A DNA stretch of 64,000 nt from Chrysoperla carnea (Eukaryota > Arthropoda > Insecta > Neuroptera > Chrysopidae), in NCBI RefSeq assembly GCF_905475395.1, contig NC_058338.1:12166935-12230934 (forward strand), read 5' to 3'. The notes below the pieces were generated by a model. That model was not told the DNA's origin, did not search any database, and saw nothing but the letters and a program-made list of their open reading frames with translations. Positions 13,479-30,123 of the stretch are shown here, one piece after another; the first letter of the stretch is position 1; each line of letters opens with the position of its first letter. The translations under genes and the position numbers were made by a program.

Positions 13479-15276
13479 GTGCGTTTTTTTTCTAATAATA
13501 TACATATACTGACACAGTAGTGTTTTGGTAGTAATTATAATCTGTGTATACTCAAATACGCTCTGATTGATATTTGTGGTTACAATATAAACAGAAAATG
13601 ATTTTAGATATATAATGAATAATTCATTTATCGTTCACATAAAATTTTACGTGAATTTGCGATTAGTATCTAAACCTCTTTTTTAGTTAAATGTGTCAAA
13701 ACATTAATTATCGTGAAAAATCAATTGTATCTTCAATTTAACATTGCACATTTAAAATGGAATGACAGTATAAGGCATTTATTAACAATTTACTGTGTAC
13801 AACATATACGTAAATACATATTCTTTCTCTACCAAAGAGCAAAACGAAAATGGATTTAGATTTATTTATTTTATCGTTGTGTACAATTTTTTTTTAAATA
13901 AAAAAAAACCAACTTGCAATTTTGTATATAACATGGTATTGCACCTTTTATAAGTTTTATAAACATTTACTTTTGGTATATAAATAATAAAAACTCCAAA
14001 CGCTACATTTTCACGTAGTTGAACCCAAGAGATAGTTAGATATAGTAAAAATAAAGCGGCACACATGTTTATTTTCTATTTGTGTTCTGTATGCAATCTT
14101 TCAAGAGCTCAACATTACTTCAATTCATAAACATTATCAAATACAGGATGCGTTAAGAATGTCGAGGCGCATCTTTGATTCCAAACTGAATAATTATATT
14201 ATAAAACTTTATAAATACATTTTAACAAAGTTTCCAAAAATCACAAAAAATTCTTAGGTCATCGGGCTTTTTTATTATTATTTTATCGTTCAAATTTGGC
14301 TGATGAATCAAATAGGTCCTTTTCAATTGGATATCTCTATATCAAAAAATCTAGAGAGTGCGATAAAAAAACTATCTAAAATATTTAGACAACCTTGTAG
14401 TTTATAATAATACCATAAAAATATAAGGTTGTCGATGATATAAAAACGACGACTATAGTTAGAGTATTGATGATTGAAGAGAGATAACTATATTGTCAAA
14501 TATATAAGCAGTACTTGCACACAATATATTTTTATAGTTGCGTGGTATTGTAAAGCTTAAAATAACACATTATTTGACTACAAAGCATGTATTTGGTTTA
14601 TATGTATGTACCGTGCAATAAACCAAAACTTTTTTACAATACTGTATGGAAACAAACACCTTAAAACATATCTTGGCTGGAATAATACATCCATTATGTT
14701 ATCCGCTGTGTCAAGATTCTAAGAGAAGTTCATTAAATTGAATATCTGTATTCTAGCTGATTTATAAAATGAATCACATTTTTTTGTTACACATTGTATA
14801 ATTTTAGTTGTAGGTAAACCACTATAAGATCTCTAGATAAGTGCAAATAATAATAAAGATATGAAATACACTTCTTGAAGTAGTAAGAAGATTTCTACTT
14901 TTGTCTTCTTTTGAATTATTTAGATTCATGTTACTTAACTCTTAAGAAGAAATAGCACACAATAAGTATCTACTTACTCAGCAGCTTTACACACTACTCA
15001 CTAGGTTAGGTTGTAGATAGGTACCTCTTTTATCTACTACTATCTTAACTGTAATAAATACAGATGATTTTTTTTAAATTTCCTGATAATTTATCCAAAA
15101 ACGTATTGGAAAATTTGTTTGGTGGAAACTTTTTAAAGTGAAAATACCCGAAATTGAAACAAAAATTGAAACCTAGGGGAAAATTTGTTTTTTGCAAAAA
15201 TTGCTTTTTTGCTGCAAAAAATCAGAGTTTGCTTCAAAAAGTATGTAGTTCCATTAAAAAAAAAATGAAATTGACC

Positions 15277-15332
15277 CCTGTTTAACCCAGAAGATGCCCT
15301 CTTGTGACACCTGTTTAACCCAGAAGATGCCC
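15277..15332. repeat. 33-bp-period direct repeat
   Basis: The 23-bp string beginning CCTGTTTAACCCAGAAGATG occurs identically at 15277 and 15310. Confidence 0.75.
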
Positions 15333-15385
15333 GTAAACTGCGAGGGAAATCGCTTAGCTAACGTAGACCCCTGTCTAGTCTTAAA

Positions 15386-15822
15386 ACAAGTCAAAATAAA
15401 TAATTGACTGAGGTAATTGTTGAAACATACTGCATAGACAATGTTGAATATCAGTGCCTTTTATCAAGGTCATTCTAAGGCTCACTAGTTGAAGCTATCT
15501 ACAAATTATCATCTCTCTATCTTTTATAGTTTTTGAGAAAATGGACCCCAAAGTTTTTCCATAATTTGCTCCCTAGCGGAAAAACAATGATGTTTACAAA
15601 AAAATGTTTTTTTATATCTCTAACGGTTTTCAAGACCCAATTGATCTGTGTTCCTCATTTACGAACTTAAACTTTTTCAATCCTGAGACAGAAAAACGAA
15701 ATGGACTATTAAAGTGATTTTATGAACATTTATTCCAAAATTTTATTCGTCTCATCAATATTTCTAAGCCTTACAAATTTAGGACCAAAATTAGCATACC
15801 TTGATATTTATCACTACATATT
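15386..15822 (+). repeat. R530 dispersed repeat, old diverged copy
   Basis: It begins ACAAGTCAAAATAAATAATT and keeps the order of internal blocks (AACGGTTTTCAAGACCCAAT, GAAATGGACTATTAAAG) with many substitutions. It runs into a Helitron-like repeat where its terminal hairpin should lie. Confidence 0.6.
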
Positions 15823-15825
15823 ATA

Positions 15826-16291
15826 AAACAAAGTCGCTTTTTCTGTCCCTATGTCCCTATGTACGCTTAAATCTTTGAAACTACGCAACGGATTTTGATG
15901 CGGTTTTCTTTAATAGATAGAGTGATTCAAGAGGAAGGTTTTTATGTATAATACATCCATATTATAGTAGAGTAAGGGGTTGAAATAGGGGTTGAAAGGG
16001 ATATGCTTCAAAAACTAAAAAAGTTGTGCATCGATTAAGCTCAAATATTGACACGATATACAACCAGCTTCAAAGATCTATTGTTTTTATCTACTTTTAA
16101 CCTTCGGAGGGTAGAAAGGTGTAGCGAGAAAGTGGGAAGGAATTATCGAATATTTACAAATATACCTAAGTAGGGTATCAAATAAAAGAGAATGACGTGT
16201 ACATTACAAAACTGTTATCCCACGCAAGGAAATGTGGAGGGAGGGGTGCAAGTGGGGATGTTGCCCAGCAAAGCGGGTAGTTCACAGCTAG
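15826..16291 (+). mobile_element. Helitron-like non-autonomous repeat
   Basis: It starts with ATTATAAAACAAAGTCGC and the block GAAACTACGCAACGGATTTT, a common opening of arthropod Helitron-like repeats. It ends CCCAGCAAAGCGGG (a short hairpin) and then CAGCTAG before T, matching the CTAG|T terminus expected of Helitrons. There is no Rep/helicase coding. The short frames inside, such as one at 16192-16380, are not gene-like. Confidence 0.5.
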
Positions 16292-16959
16292 TTACATATA
16301 TACAGGGTATAAAAATCACCCGTATAGTATCTGATATACAGAATAGAAGAATAAATTTAGATGAAGAGTCAAGAGGGTAGTACACAGTATACAGTACATA
16401 CTAGACTATAATATAGTATACGATGTATTCTCAAAAGTGGTACAAAGATTTATAGTTGTATCTATTTCATGTATCTAGAAGAATCATAGCGTACATACGT
16501 AGTAGCTTGTAGCCATGTAGCATGTAGCATGTTCCTTCATATACGAATATGCTATTGTAATGTAAATATATTGTTTTTCAAATGAAAATGTTTAGTATAT
16601 ATATAGTATTTGCTAATAAATTTTAAAGTACAATTGTTTCAATTTAATATTTAATAAAATATCGTATAAATTTTAATTCTGCGTAATAAAAGATACGTTT
16701 TTTATTGGTAAGAAAACCTATGAAAAACCAATATTCATTCTTATTGCTTTATAAAAAGATTCTTACTTTACTGAAAGTGGGTAAACAGATGAAAATGTGT
16801 TGTATAGGCCTGTAGGGTATAAGTGATGTGTCGGATATTCGTATCTACAGATATAAATAATACTACGTTATTATTATCCGAACCCGAATTAGGTAGATTG
16901 GGCAACTACCTGATTTGTACTGCAAGGGGGCCAAATTATTTGACGAAAATTAAAAAAAA

Positions 16960-17475
16960 GGCAAGTGAAACTAAACAATTGATTGAGTTAATTGTTGAAA
17001 AACCATGTATAGACACACACACACAACTGATATTCCCATATAATACATATGATACAATGTTCGAACCTAATTTGCGCCCTCACGGGTAAATAGTGATGTT
17101 TTCGAAAAAATGTTTCAAACAAAAGTTGCTAATTTTTTTATAAGGCACATTTCTTCCAGTTAAATTTTTGATCTATCTCTAACAGTTTACAAGATGGATC
17201 CTACGGATCCAAATGACCTGTGTTGCTCATTTACGAACTCGACTTCACTTTTTGCGGCCCGAGAACGCAATGAAAATTTCAACTTGATATCTTTTTTCGT
17301 TTTTAATTTATCGTGTTGTCAGGCAGACAGAGAGACAACCGAAAATGGGCTAATTAAGTGATTTTATGAATACCTATACCAAAATTTTGTTAATAGCATC
17401 AATATTTTTAAGCGTTACTAACATGGGACTAAACTTAGAATACCTTGATATTTCATACCTAAATATGGTATAAAA
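16960..17475 (+). repeat. R530 dispersed repeat, near-full-length copy
   Basis: It runs from GCAAGTGAAACTAAACAATT to ATGGTATAAAAAG. All internal blocks are present, with moderate divergence; the GGAC tract is reduced and the terminal hairpin degraded. Confidence 0.8.
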
Positions 17476-18219
17476 AGGCAATTTTTATGACAAGTGGCGA
17501 ACAAATGGGAGCTCCAAATTATTTACGAAGACAAAAAAAGACGAAGCCATCTAGCCCCGACATGGGTTAATCCAACAATGAATCCATTTATTTTTTACGA
17601 ATCTTTTGCGTAACTTTTTGAATTTTTATAACAATTATCAAAAAATTAAAATTAAATTCGCAATCAAAGTAATGATTGCAGAAAAATCTATATCCGAAAT
17701 TGTACACGCGGATCAATGCGTTGGTGAACCCCATTCCTTAATCAAAACATGGTTTTTTATGTTCACTTTCCCCTACTCAAATTACCAAATATTGAAATAT
17801 TTCACAGCAAATTAAAATCACACTGATAAAAAATTAAATGCATAAGGCATAAACGATAAAACTTTTCAAATAAATACTTTTTAGCTTTATGAATGTTTTT
17901 GAAAGTTTTTATATAATTTTTTTTTTTTAATAAATATTATATAACAACAAATAGGTAATAATAAATGTTTTCAATTAGTTAGAAAATGAAAAAAAAAACA
18001 AGTGATGTTGATAATGATGAATAATCAACTTGTTGACGTTTAATAAGTCCATGAAAGGAATATTGATTACTGGAAATGCAATAACTAAACGAGAAAGCTG
18101 TTTTTATTATTAAACCTTAACTAACCTTACCTTACCTACGTAAGTCTATCTTTTTTTTAAAGCTAATTATTTAACAGTAAACAATTAGTAATCATGAAAG
18201 AATTAAGTCTCTATCTCTA

Positions 18220-18687
18220 TATATTATAAATGCGAACGTAAACATGTTTGTTTGTTTGTTTGTTTGTCACGCTTTAACGCTAAAACTAGCGATTGGTTTT
18301 TAATGAAACTGTACAGCAATATAGCTGATATATCAGAATAACAAATAAACTATAATTTATAAAGATATATTTAAAAAATTTAAAAAAATTAATTTAATTT
18401 GACATCATATATTACAGATTTCTGTAAAAGTAGTCATTTTACATTGCCATAAATTACAGATTTCTGTAAAAATAGTCAATATAAAATTTAACGGCCATCT
18501 TTTCGGATATACTCAATGAATAATTACGACTATTATACTTTTAAAAAAATAGAAAACCATACATATATTTTACCTGTGTAGAACAATCCTTACCATTATT
18601 TCGAGTGTTATAGAAAGGGGATAAGCGAGAGCAATCTTTATCAATTTATACTTTTAAACCCAGCGAAGCGAGTGGGTATCACTTTAG
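18220..18687 (+). mobile_element. Helitron-like non-autonomous repeat, second type
   Basis: It opens TATATTATAAATGCGAACG, has five TGTT/TTTG units, then CACGCTTTAACGCTAAAACT. It closes with CCCAGCGAAGCGAGTGGG (a hairpin) and TTTAG before T. This is the same architecture as 15826-16291 but a different subfamily, with no coding capacity. Confidence 0.45.
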
Positions 18688-19282
18688 TCTATGATATAAA
18701 TTTATTATTAGATATTAGTGATGGGACGAATATTCGCATCCGCGAATATTTGCGTATTTTTTAAAATTCGCATTCGCGTTCGCAAAACACGATGCGAATG
18801 TCATCGAAAAATCATCTGAATTTTGCTTTTCATAGACTCATATGGTTTGTTTTTAATGGACTTATATAACGGGCTCTTTTACGCTAAAGCAGAATTATAT
18901 GTAGTAGCTCGACCCGTAAAGAATTCCGCTCCCGTGGCTACCATAGCCTGTGCTACTCTGTACTCGTAACTAGAAAACATTAACAAATTTCGTAGGAAAG
19001 TGATAAAAAGCTCCGCGATCTTAGCACCTCATGTGCGGAATTTCGATTGACCAATTATACCATCTGAAAGGTCAGAAATTGGTCATAAAAGGTCAGTTGG
19101 TCTCATTAATTGGTCAGCATCAGAAAATTTTTTATTAAAGATTGAAAAAACTCCACCTATGCGCGATCGGGAATCATTCGCTGATAATTGGTCAGCTAAT
19201 ATATAAATAATTGGTCAGTTTAATTTTATATTCAAAAAATAATATAATTTCGAAAAAATTTTCAATTTTTTCAACATTTGTA

Positions 19283-19514
19283 CTAGGAGAACATAAGTGG
19301 GAATTAGTAGTTCCTGATAAGGAGAAAGGTGAGTAAGTGTTTTCACCCCGAAAGTCTAAAATTTTATTTTGGCAGAAAGTTATTGGTCTGCCCACTAGAG
19401 GTCACACTCACCAAACACGGGTGTGCAGACCACTAACTTTCTGACTTACGAGGTGACAACAATTACCTTGCTATCAGGTACTACTTATTCCGTCCGTCCT
19501 TGATGTTCTCCTAG
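19283..19514. mobile_element. 232-bp MITE with TA target site, nested in the 2.4-kb element
   Basis: The ends are CTAGGAGAACAT and ATGTTCTCCTAG, flanked by TA on both sides, as in Tc1/mariner-type MITEs. The arms are imperfectly complementary over most of the length (for example GCAGAAAGTTATTGGTCTGC against GTGCAGACCACTAACTTTCT). A lone matching end (CTAGGAGAACATG) lies at 21443, outside the host element. Confidence 0.7.
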
Positions 19515-19669
19515 TAGAAATGTGAAAAAAATTGAAGTTTTTGAACGAAAAAAAACTAATTTTTTCATCATTTACTAGGCAAACATGCTGTGGTGGAAAT
19601 TTGAAAAAAAATGAAAATAAAAATCAGATTTTGCTTAAAAGATTTAATGAACTTTTTTTTAATATATGT

Positions 19670-19743
19670 CCTCACCTAGTTTCGAACCAAGGGACTATTT
19701 ATTCGAAGTCAGATACGCTAACCATTATACCATTAGGGCTCTG
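19670..19743 (-). pseudogene. tRNA-Arg(TCG)-like relic
   Basis: The minus strand shows A-box-like TGGTATAATGGTTAGCG, a TCTGACTTCGAA segment whose loop would give anticodon TCG, and B-box-like GGTTCGAAACT. The 3' side of the anticodon stem and the acceptor stem do not pair, so this is not a working tRNA. It may be a decayed tRNA gene or the head of a tRNA-derived SINE. Confidence 0.45.
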
Positions 19744-20421
19744 TTATTCGTATTAATAAATAATTATATTCATATTTTCGACTTTCTTAAATTATAACAA
19801 AAAGTAAAACTCATTTTCAGAAAATTTTGAGTAGTATTATTACAAAAAAAAATGGCAAACGAAGTTTGAAATACTTACCTATCGTGAAGTTCGAAATACT
19901 TACCTATTTTTAACTGAAATAATATTGTATAGCTACAGAGAGATGGGGATAAATAAAATAAAAACAGCGTTTGAGTTTTCAACTTTATTTAAATGAAATC
20001 AAAATACATAAAAACTATTTACGAATTACTTGCACATAATTCCATGTAATTAATTTCATCTTAAAAAAATTTTTTTGCATCAACTTTTTTTTTACAAACC
20101 AAATACCACACAAAAATAAAATGAAAATCCAAAAAGAATATTACGTATTTACAATCCAACTTCTTTATCTCACCTATATTTTATAAGAATTTGTTTGTAC
20201 CTTTACTAAAAAAAAATTAATTAGTTAATTAATAATTTTGTTCTGAAAGGAAAAATGGGATAGAATAAAATAAAACAAAATTTAAAATATATAACGATAT
20301 TTATTTATTTATATTAATTTGAAAACGTTATCCCGAAAATTGATTTTTTACTGTATAAAATAACCATTATTATTATTCATTCAAATTTTTTATAGGTGAC
20401 ATATGTACAAATATATATAAT

Positions 20422-20949
20422 ACAAGTGAAATCAAACAATTGACTGAGTTAATTGTTGAAATACCATGCATAGTCAGTGTTGATTTATTTATCACATTAC
20501 ACATACAAACATGTGACACATACATAACTGATAATCAAGTATAGTACCTATTATAAAATTTCCGCCTAATTGGCGCCCTCACGAGTAAACAGTGATGTTT
20601 ATGAAAAAAAATTTTACATTTAAACTTTTGTTCTATCTCTAACGGTTTACAAGATGGGTCCTACGGACCCAAGACCCAATTCACCTATGATGCTCATTTA
20701 CGAACTTGACCTCACTTTTTACGTCCTGAGTACGCTGTAAAAATTTCAGCTCGATATCTTTTTTCGTTTTTGAGTTATCGTGTCCACAGACGGACGGATG
20801 GACGGACGGACAACCGGAAATGGACTAATTAGGTGATTTTACGAACACCTATGACAAAATTTTTATACTAACATCATTATTTTTAAGCGTTACAAACTTG
20901 GGACTAAACTTAATATACTATGTATATTTCATATATACATGGTATAAAA
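20422..20949 (+). repeat. R530 dispersed repeat, full-length copy nested in the 2.4-kb element
   Basis: Both ends are intact (ACAAGTGAAATCAAACAATT; TATACATGGTATAAAAA). It contains the palindrome GGGTCC-TAC-GGACCC and the GGACGGATGGACGGACGGAC tract. A small internal gap follows TTTATGAAAAAAA. Confidence 0.85.
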
Positions 20950-21664
20950 AGAGTGAAAAATTTAAATAAAAGGAAAAATTCATTTTTTTAAAAGTAAAAA
21001 ATTATAAAAAAAATATTTCCCCTACTCTGTCTGGTTTATAGTGAAGAGCTGTGCGTAAGTACTCACTGCCCTGATAAAACCATCCGGCTCAAAGCATGCG
21101 CGTTACGACAGAGACTACTTTTTTAATTTTTTTTAATATTAAATTAAACTGACCAATTATTTATATTAGCTGACCAATTATCAGCGAATGCTTCCCGATC
21201 GCGCATAGGTGGAGTTTTTTATTTTTTCTGCGAATGAGGTGCCAAACTTATTAATTGACCTTGAAAAACTTTAATCTTTAATAAAAAAATTTCTGATGCT
21301 GACCAATTAATGAGACCAACTGACCTTTTATGACCAATTTCTGACCTTTCAGATGGTATAATTGGTCAATCGAAATTCCGCACATGAGGTGCTAAGATCG
21401 CGGAGCTGTGATAAAAAAAATCAAAAATTATTAAATTAATACTAGGAGAACATGTTTTAAAATTCAAATAACATGGGCTATATTTTATAAAAAATTGGGA
21501 TGTGGCACCAATGAGGGCAGAGGAAGTGAAGACAACAGCGTGACAATCTTTATTTTTACAGTTGAAATTGCCCAGCGAACACGACATTAAATAATTGTCA
21601 ATAAGCATTAATTTAAGGATTGAATTATATTGTCAATCTAAAATAAATTTTTTGTTTGTTTCAG

Positions 21665-25716
<4,052 letters not shown>

Positions 25717-26285
25717 CATCGTCATCGTCTCCCCGTTATAGAGTAGCAGACAATCGACATGTCGCTAACTCTTTAACTCTTTAACCCCGCCGCCCCTCTC
25801 ACGTCAGTGCCTACACTAACACAATATTAGTATTATGATTAGTTTTTACTACGAAAATAAAATAAAAAAAATACATATTGATATAAATGATAAAAAATTA
25901 AAAATTAAAAAAATTGAGATATTGTAGGTAGGAAAATTTTAAAAAGAAAAACAAAAAAAAACCATCTTGGAATTGCCATTTGATATATAATATATATATA
26001 TTTAATTATTAAAAATAAGGTTTTGGTTGTAAACCTTACGAATTGGCCAATTTCATAATTTTTTTTTATTAATTAGTTTTTTAATTAATTAACCTTTTTT
26101 TAGAAAAAAAAATAATTGTATTATAAAATTTTTTATAATTTTTAATTTTAGTTTGATTCGTGCAATGTACTAAATGATTTTAATAAAAAAAAATGATGAG
26201 AAAAAAATATGGTTATAGCAGCCTTTGAGAAACCATGACAAATAAATCTACCTTTAAAATAGACTACTAAAGTGTAACATTACGC

Positions 26286-26574
26286 TATGGACGGTAGAGG
26301 TAAGGATAAATATCTCTTTATATAAAAATTGCCATCGAAAAGCAGCAGATAAGGATAACGCTGCTATAGCAAAGGTGTAAGTTTTAAAATAAGTGCTCAA
26401 AGTAATAAGAGTAAGATAAAGATCTGAACAAGTTGTTAGAGAAGAATATAGAAGTTCACATCAAGCATCTTTTGCTACACAAGCACTATTTTGGTCAATT
26501 TTAACTATTCTTTTGGGCACTTTTTTACTTTAACCACTTATTTAAGATAGTTCTCCTTATCTCTACCCTCCATA
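26286..26574. mobile_element. 289-bp MITE with 8-bp target duplication
   Basis: The ends are TATGGACGGTAGAGGTAAGG and its imperfect inverse CCTTATCTCTACCCTCCATA. The flanks are the direct repeat CATTACGC (26278-26285 and 26575-26582). An 8-bp duplication suggests a hAT-type transposase. A related partial copy is at 49297-49520, and a lone end (CCTCTACCCTCCATA) lies near 57041. Confidence 0.8.
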
Positions 26575-28502
26575 CATTACGCAAACAAACAATTGAACTT
26601 GAAAATTTGATTTTTTTAACAACAAAACCTTAAAAACATATGCGTTTTCATTCCTTCAGTGAAAAAAATTTACTCAGAAATGAACATTGTTTATTCAATA
26701 TATCAATTTTGGATATCTTGAGTAAACTGACACTGGTGTTAAGCTTTTTTTATGTCGATTGTTTTGCCACTAAAGATTTGTTAGTACCTGGTTTACGAAA
26801 TATACAATATTAAAAAGGGTATAAAATTTTTGTAACTTTTCCTCCAGTTTATATGAATTTTTTTTAATTCCCCTTACAATTCAGAAGTATTTCTCGACCA
26901 ATGTTCTTAATTAGATAAACTTTTCCCATTTTTATGAGTTCTATTCCGTCCAAAATTAAAATCTCATGGAATATTATGTAAAAAAATTCCAGACATGAAT
27001 TTTTCCAATATCAAGTAAACAAGATCCTGTCTATAATATCACCTTTGATTAAGTGCTCGATTTTCTATTTTTGGGTTTTGTTTGCCCATAGCAACTAATT
27101 TTTCTCACTTGATTGCGTCATTTAATTGAAAAAAACATCTTTTTGAGGAATTTGCACAGTCGGTAGATAGTTTCAGATAGAAAAAATAGAAAAAGGTTGG
27201 AAGTAAATGAAACTCGGGATATTGTTAACCCAATTGTATAAGGTTTTTCTAAAAGAATGCAAAGTAAAAATTATAAGCATTATTTTTTGAAAATTGTGTA
27301 ATAGATGTAAATACTTTTGTAGTCACTGTAAATGCGTTTCTTTTGAATGTTTACATAATTTATAAAAATATAAGCGCTTTTATGATCAAGCGTGTAAATC
27401 ATCGAAAAAAACGCACTTCTAAGATAATATAAAAAAAAGGAAGCTATCATCAAACTTTTTTATATTTTTTAAAAACACTAACATATCTAAGAAATTTTTC
27501 CCATTCTCCCCTCTTCGATATAATTCTTTTTTTATAAATTTATTTTATTTAAAATAATGAAAATGGCCGCTTTCGTAATTATTTTAAAAAAATAATGTGA
27601 ATTTATTTTTTCTGTCTAAAAATTAGGCAATGAAAGAAAAGAGATTTTTAAATCGAAGATAAATGTGCATCGTGTATTCTGATGATTTGAAATATATTTG
27701 ATAACTAAAAAAACTTGAACTCATGCATCAGCATGATAATAACGTTGATCTTTGATTTAAAGAGGACTTAAATAATTATTTACATTTTTAATTTTATTTA
27801 AGTTTTTAGATTTATTGAATATTATTATTATATTAACTTCGATGATTGAATTGAATATAATACAGATATGCAAAGTTTTTTTTATTTATGTGATGATGAT
27901 GATGATGAGATAATTAGATGAGAAGATAATTTTTATCGTTTTTTTTTTTTATAGAAAATGAAAATAAATATTTAAAAAAAAAAAAAAAATTATTAGATTT
28001 ACAGTATTTTTTGTAGGGTCGCTATATATATAATATATATTTATCGAACACATTTGGGTGAAATAATTTTTATTTTTCCTAGAAGTGTTTAAATATATAA
28101 AAATTCATATTCAAGTAACACAAATTTCTGAAATACATTCAATATAATTTTCGAATGATCAGCTTTTCGTGGCAGCTAAAAGAAATAAAATTGTACTATC
28201 TACCTAAAAATGTCATTAAAACAATGTAAAATATCCCTTCCATTCAAAACTTTATCTAATAGTTATTTAAATAACGATGGTTTCGTTGCAATCGAAATAT
28301 CGATATTTAGCGAAATGTAAGTTGTATGTTTTTTAATTATTATTTTTAAATATAATTTCTGAATCTACAATTTTATTTCAAGTATCGTGGTATTTAGTTC
28401 AATAACTATGTCTCAACTCCAAATCAACAAAAATTAATTCTTATACTCTGATATAATTCTTACTTTAAACAAAAATTATGAACCAAGAGGCGGCTGGAAA
28501 AT

Positions 28503-28895
28503 TTCCAGTGTATCTGTTACATTGATGAAAACCATTCAGGAATAATCTTATTGAGGTTTGTAAAGAATAAGAGCCATGATTGCCTGGATTGCGTATGACC
28601 CCAAGAGAGGGAAAACTAATTTTTTATAGCAAAATACACACACTAACTTGGTTCATATGTTATTGTGATCAATCCTACGTTAACTTGTAGAGTTCAAAGT
28701 GTTATTCAAGTAAACAAAAATCACTTAACTCGCGTGGCACTAAGCGGTTGAAGTTAAACGCTTAAAATTCAATCTGGATTCAACCTGCTTGGTGCATCAG
28801 GATCGCTGCTGGAGTGCTCCCTCTCTTGACATCATACCTGCATTCTATCGTTCCTGATTATTTTCATCAATATAACAGATACCCTGATATTCTAT
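28503..28895. repeat. Diverged foldback repeat
   Basis: The left arm (TATCTGTTACATTGATGAAA ... AGAGAGGGA) and the inverse of the right arm (TATCTGTTATATTGATGAAA ... AGAGAGGGAG) are similar but clearly diverged. There are no clear ends or target duplication. Confidence 0.5.
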
Positions 28896-29711
28896 TAGCG
28901 AAATACCACTCACTGATTGACTCATCACGAGATCTCTAAAACTATACACCCGATTTACTTGAAATTTAGCTAATAAGTTACCCATCTTTGCTGACAACCA
29001 GTCCAATTGTTTTTAATGGACATGCTCACTAGAAACCTTTATAGATACAACCATAATATTACAGCAAAATCGTCCTATCTAATAATAGATATTATCACAC
29101 GCAATCGATGTAAATACTTGAATATGAATGAATAAAAAAATATATACTTGCAAATATTAATGATTCATTTAAATTGTGGCAATGAATTTGATCTCTTTGA
29201 ATTCTGCAATATTTTTTAGGTCATTTATATAAAATAAAAGATACACAATAGGACCTATTAAATATTCTAATGTTTTCAGTTTTTTTTTTCTTTTATTGTT
29301 TTATGTTCTTTTTTTTTTTGGTAGCTTTTGTTTTGATAATAATTATTAAGAGTGAAGATATTATTTAGAGTTAAGAAATGAGATGGCGCGATTAGAGAAG
29401 AAAAAACAGTATAATAATGAGTGATGAAAAAAAAAAACAAATTATGTACTTTAAAAAACAAAAAAACTTATTTGAAAGCACTGGCACAAAAATTAATTTA
29501 AATTATTATTGAATATTATTGTTAATGTCTTCTATGAAGATGAGAGAACTACTTTCAATTTTATATACAAAAAAGTGTATTTTTAATTCTGTAAAGTCTT
29601 GGAGGACTGATTCTTTCAATTATGAAGACAGTTTTCGAAAAAAAAACTATTCATTTATAATCGTAAGAGACAATATAGGGTCGGTCCCCACATATATCTG
29701 ATAACAAGATG

Positions 29712-30123
29712 AGACACGTTTTTTAGAAATTTTATTAATTGATAAAAAGCGCTTATGATAGCTTGTCTATCGAAAAGTTTTCATGGCATTTTATAATTAA
29801 ATTAATTTTAATCAATTTTTTGGCATAACGATTTTTGCAGTCATATTATTATATATTCTTCTGATACCAATTTCGTTTGTTTAATAGATCTGTTTATATC
29901 ATATGAACAGGTTAGTCAGTAACTACATCAATCTTTTAACCAATCGGAATTGGTATCAGAAGAAAGATAATTTAATTAAGAAAATAATGGTATGAGCTTA
30001 CCTGCAAAAAACCATTATGGAAAAAAATTGATTAAAATTAATTTAATTTAGAATAGGTTCCTTTTCGATAGACAAGCTCTCGTAGACATGTTTATCAATC
30101 AATAAAATTTCATAAAAAATATG
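29712..30123. repeat. Foldback element with ~170-bp arms
   Basis: The left arm 29712-29885 and the right arm 29935-30123 are imperfect inverted copies. Shared blocks include AGCTTGTCTATCGAAAAG, AATTAATTTTAATCAATTTT and TTCTTCTGATACCAATT. The spacer is about 50 bp. It is AT-rich, non-coding and MITE-like. Confidence 0.65.

Larger units (their letters stand above)
19009..21407. mobile_element. 2.4-kb long-TIR DNA transposon with 9-bp target duplication
   Basis: The ends are inverted repeats: AGCTCCGCGATCTTAGCACC at the left and its reverse complement at 21388-21407. The arms extend about 220 bp on the left (19009-19230) and about 285 bp on the right, which has an extra ~55-70-bp block. Both arms carry several TTGGTCA motifs in both orientations. 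Directly flanking GTGATAAAA (19000-19008 and 21408-21416) is a 9-bp target-site duplication. There is no transposase. Long TIRs with 9-bp duplications fit Mutator-like or foldback elements. Inside are a nested 232-bp MITE, a tRNA-like relic and a full R530 copy, so the element is old enough to have collected insertions. Confidence 0.85.
1..21664. other. Gene-free repeat-rich stretch, probably a long upstream intron of the TEAD gene
   Basis: No open reading frame here looks like a protein I recognise, and the frames present are short and AT-driven. The first coding exon downstream begins with the second half of the TEA domain, at a split glycine codon, so the preceding coding exon must lie upstream. 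I found no sequence encoding the first half of the TEA domain in this stretch, so it probably lies beyond the left edge. That would make this stretch intronic (inference). It holds the dispersed repeats listed separately. The parts between them (for example 1430-4065, 6152-7860, 9471-11626, 12148-13349 and 13480-15276) are AT-rich and show nothing else I can name. Confidence 0.5.

Noticed and set aside
18717-18800. hAT-like single end (AGTGATGGGACGAATATTCG)
   Set aside because: No matching inverted end or 8-bp duplication was found nearby.
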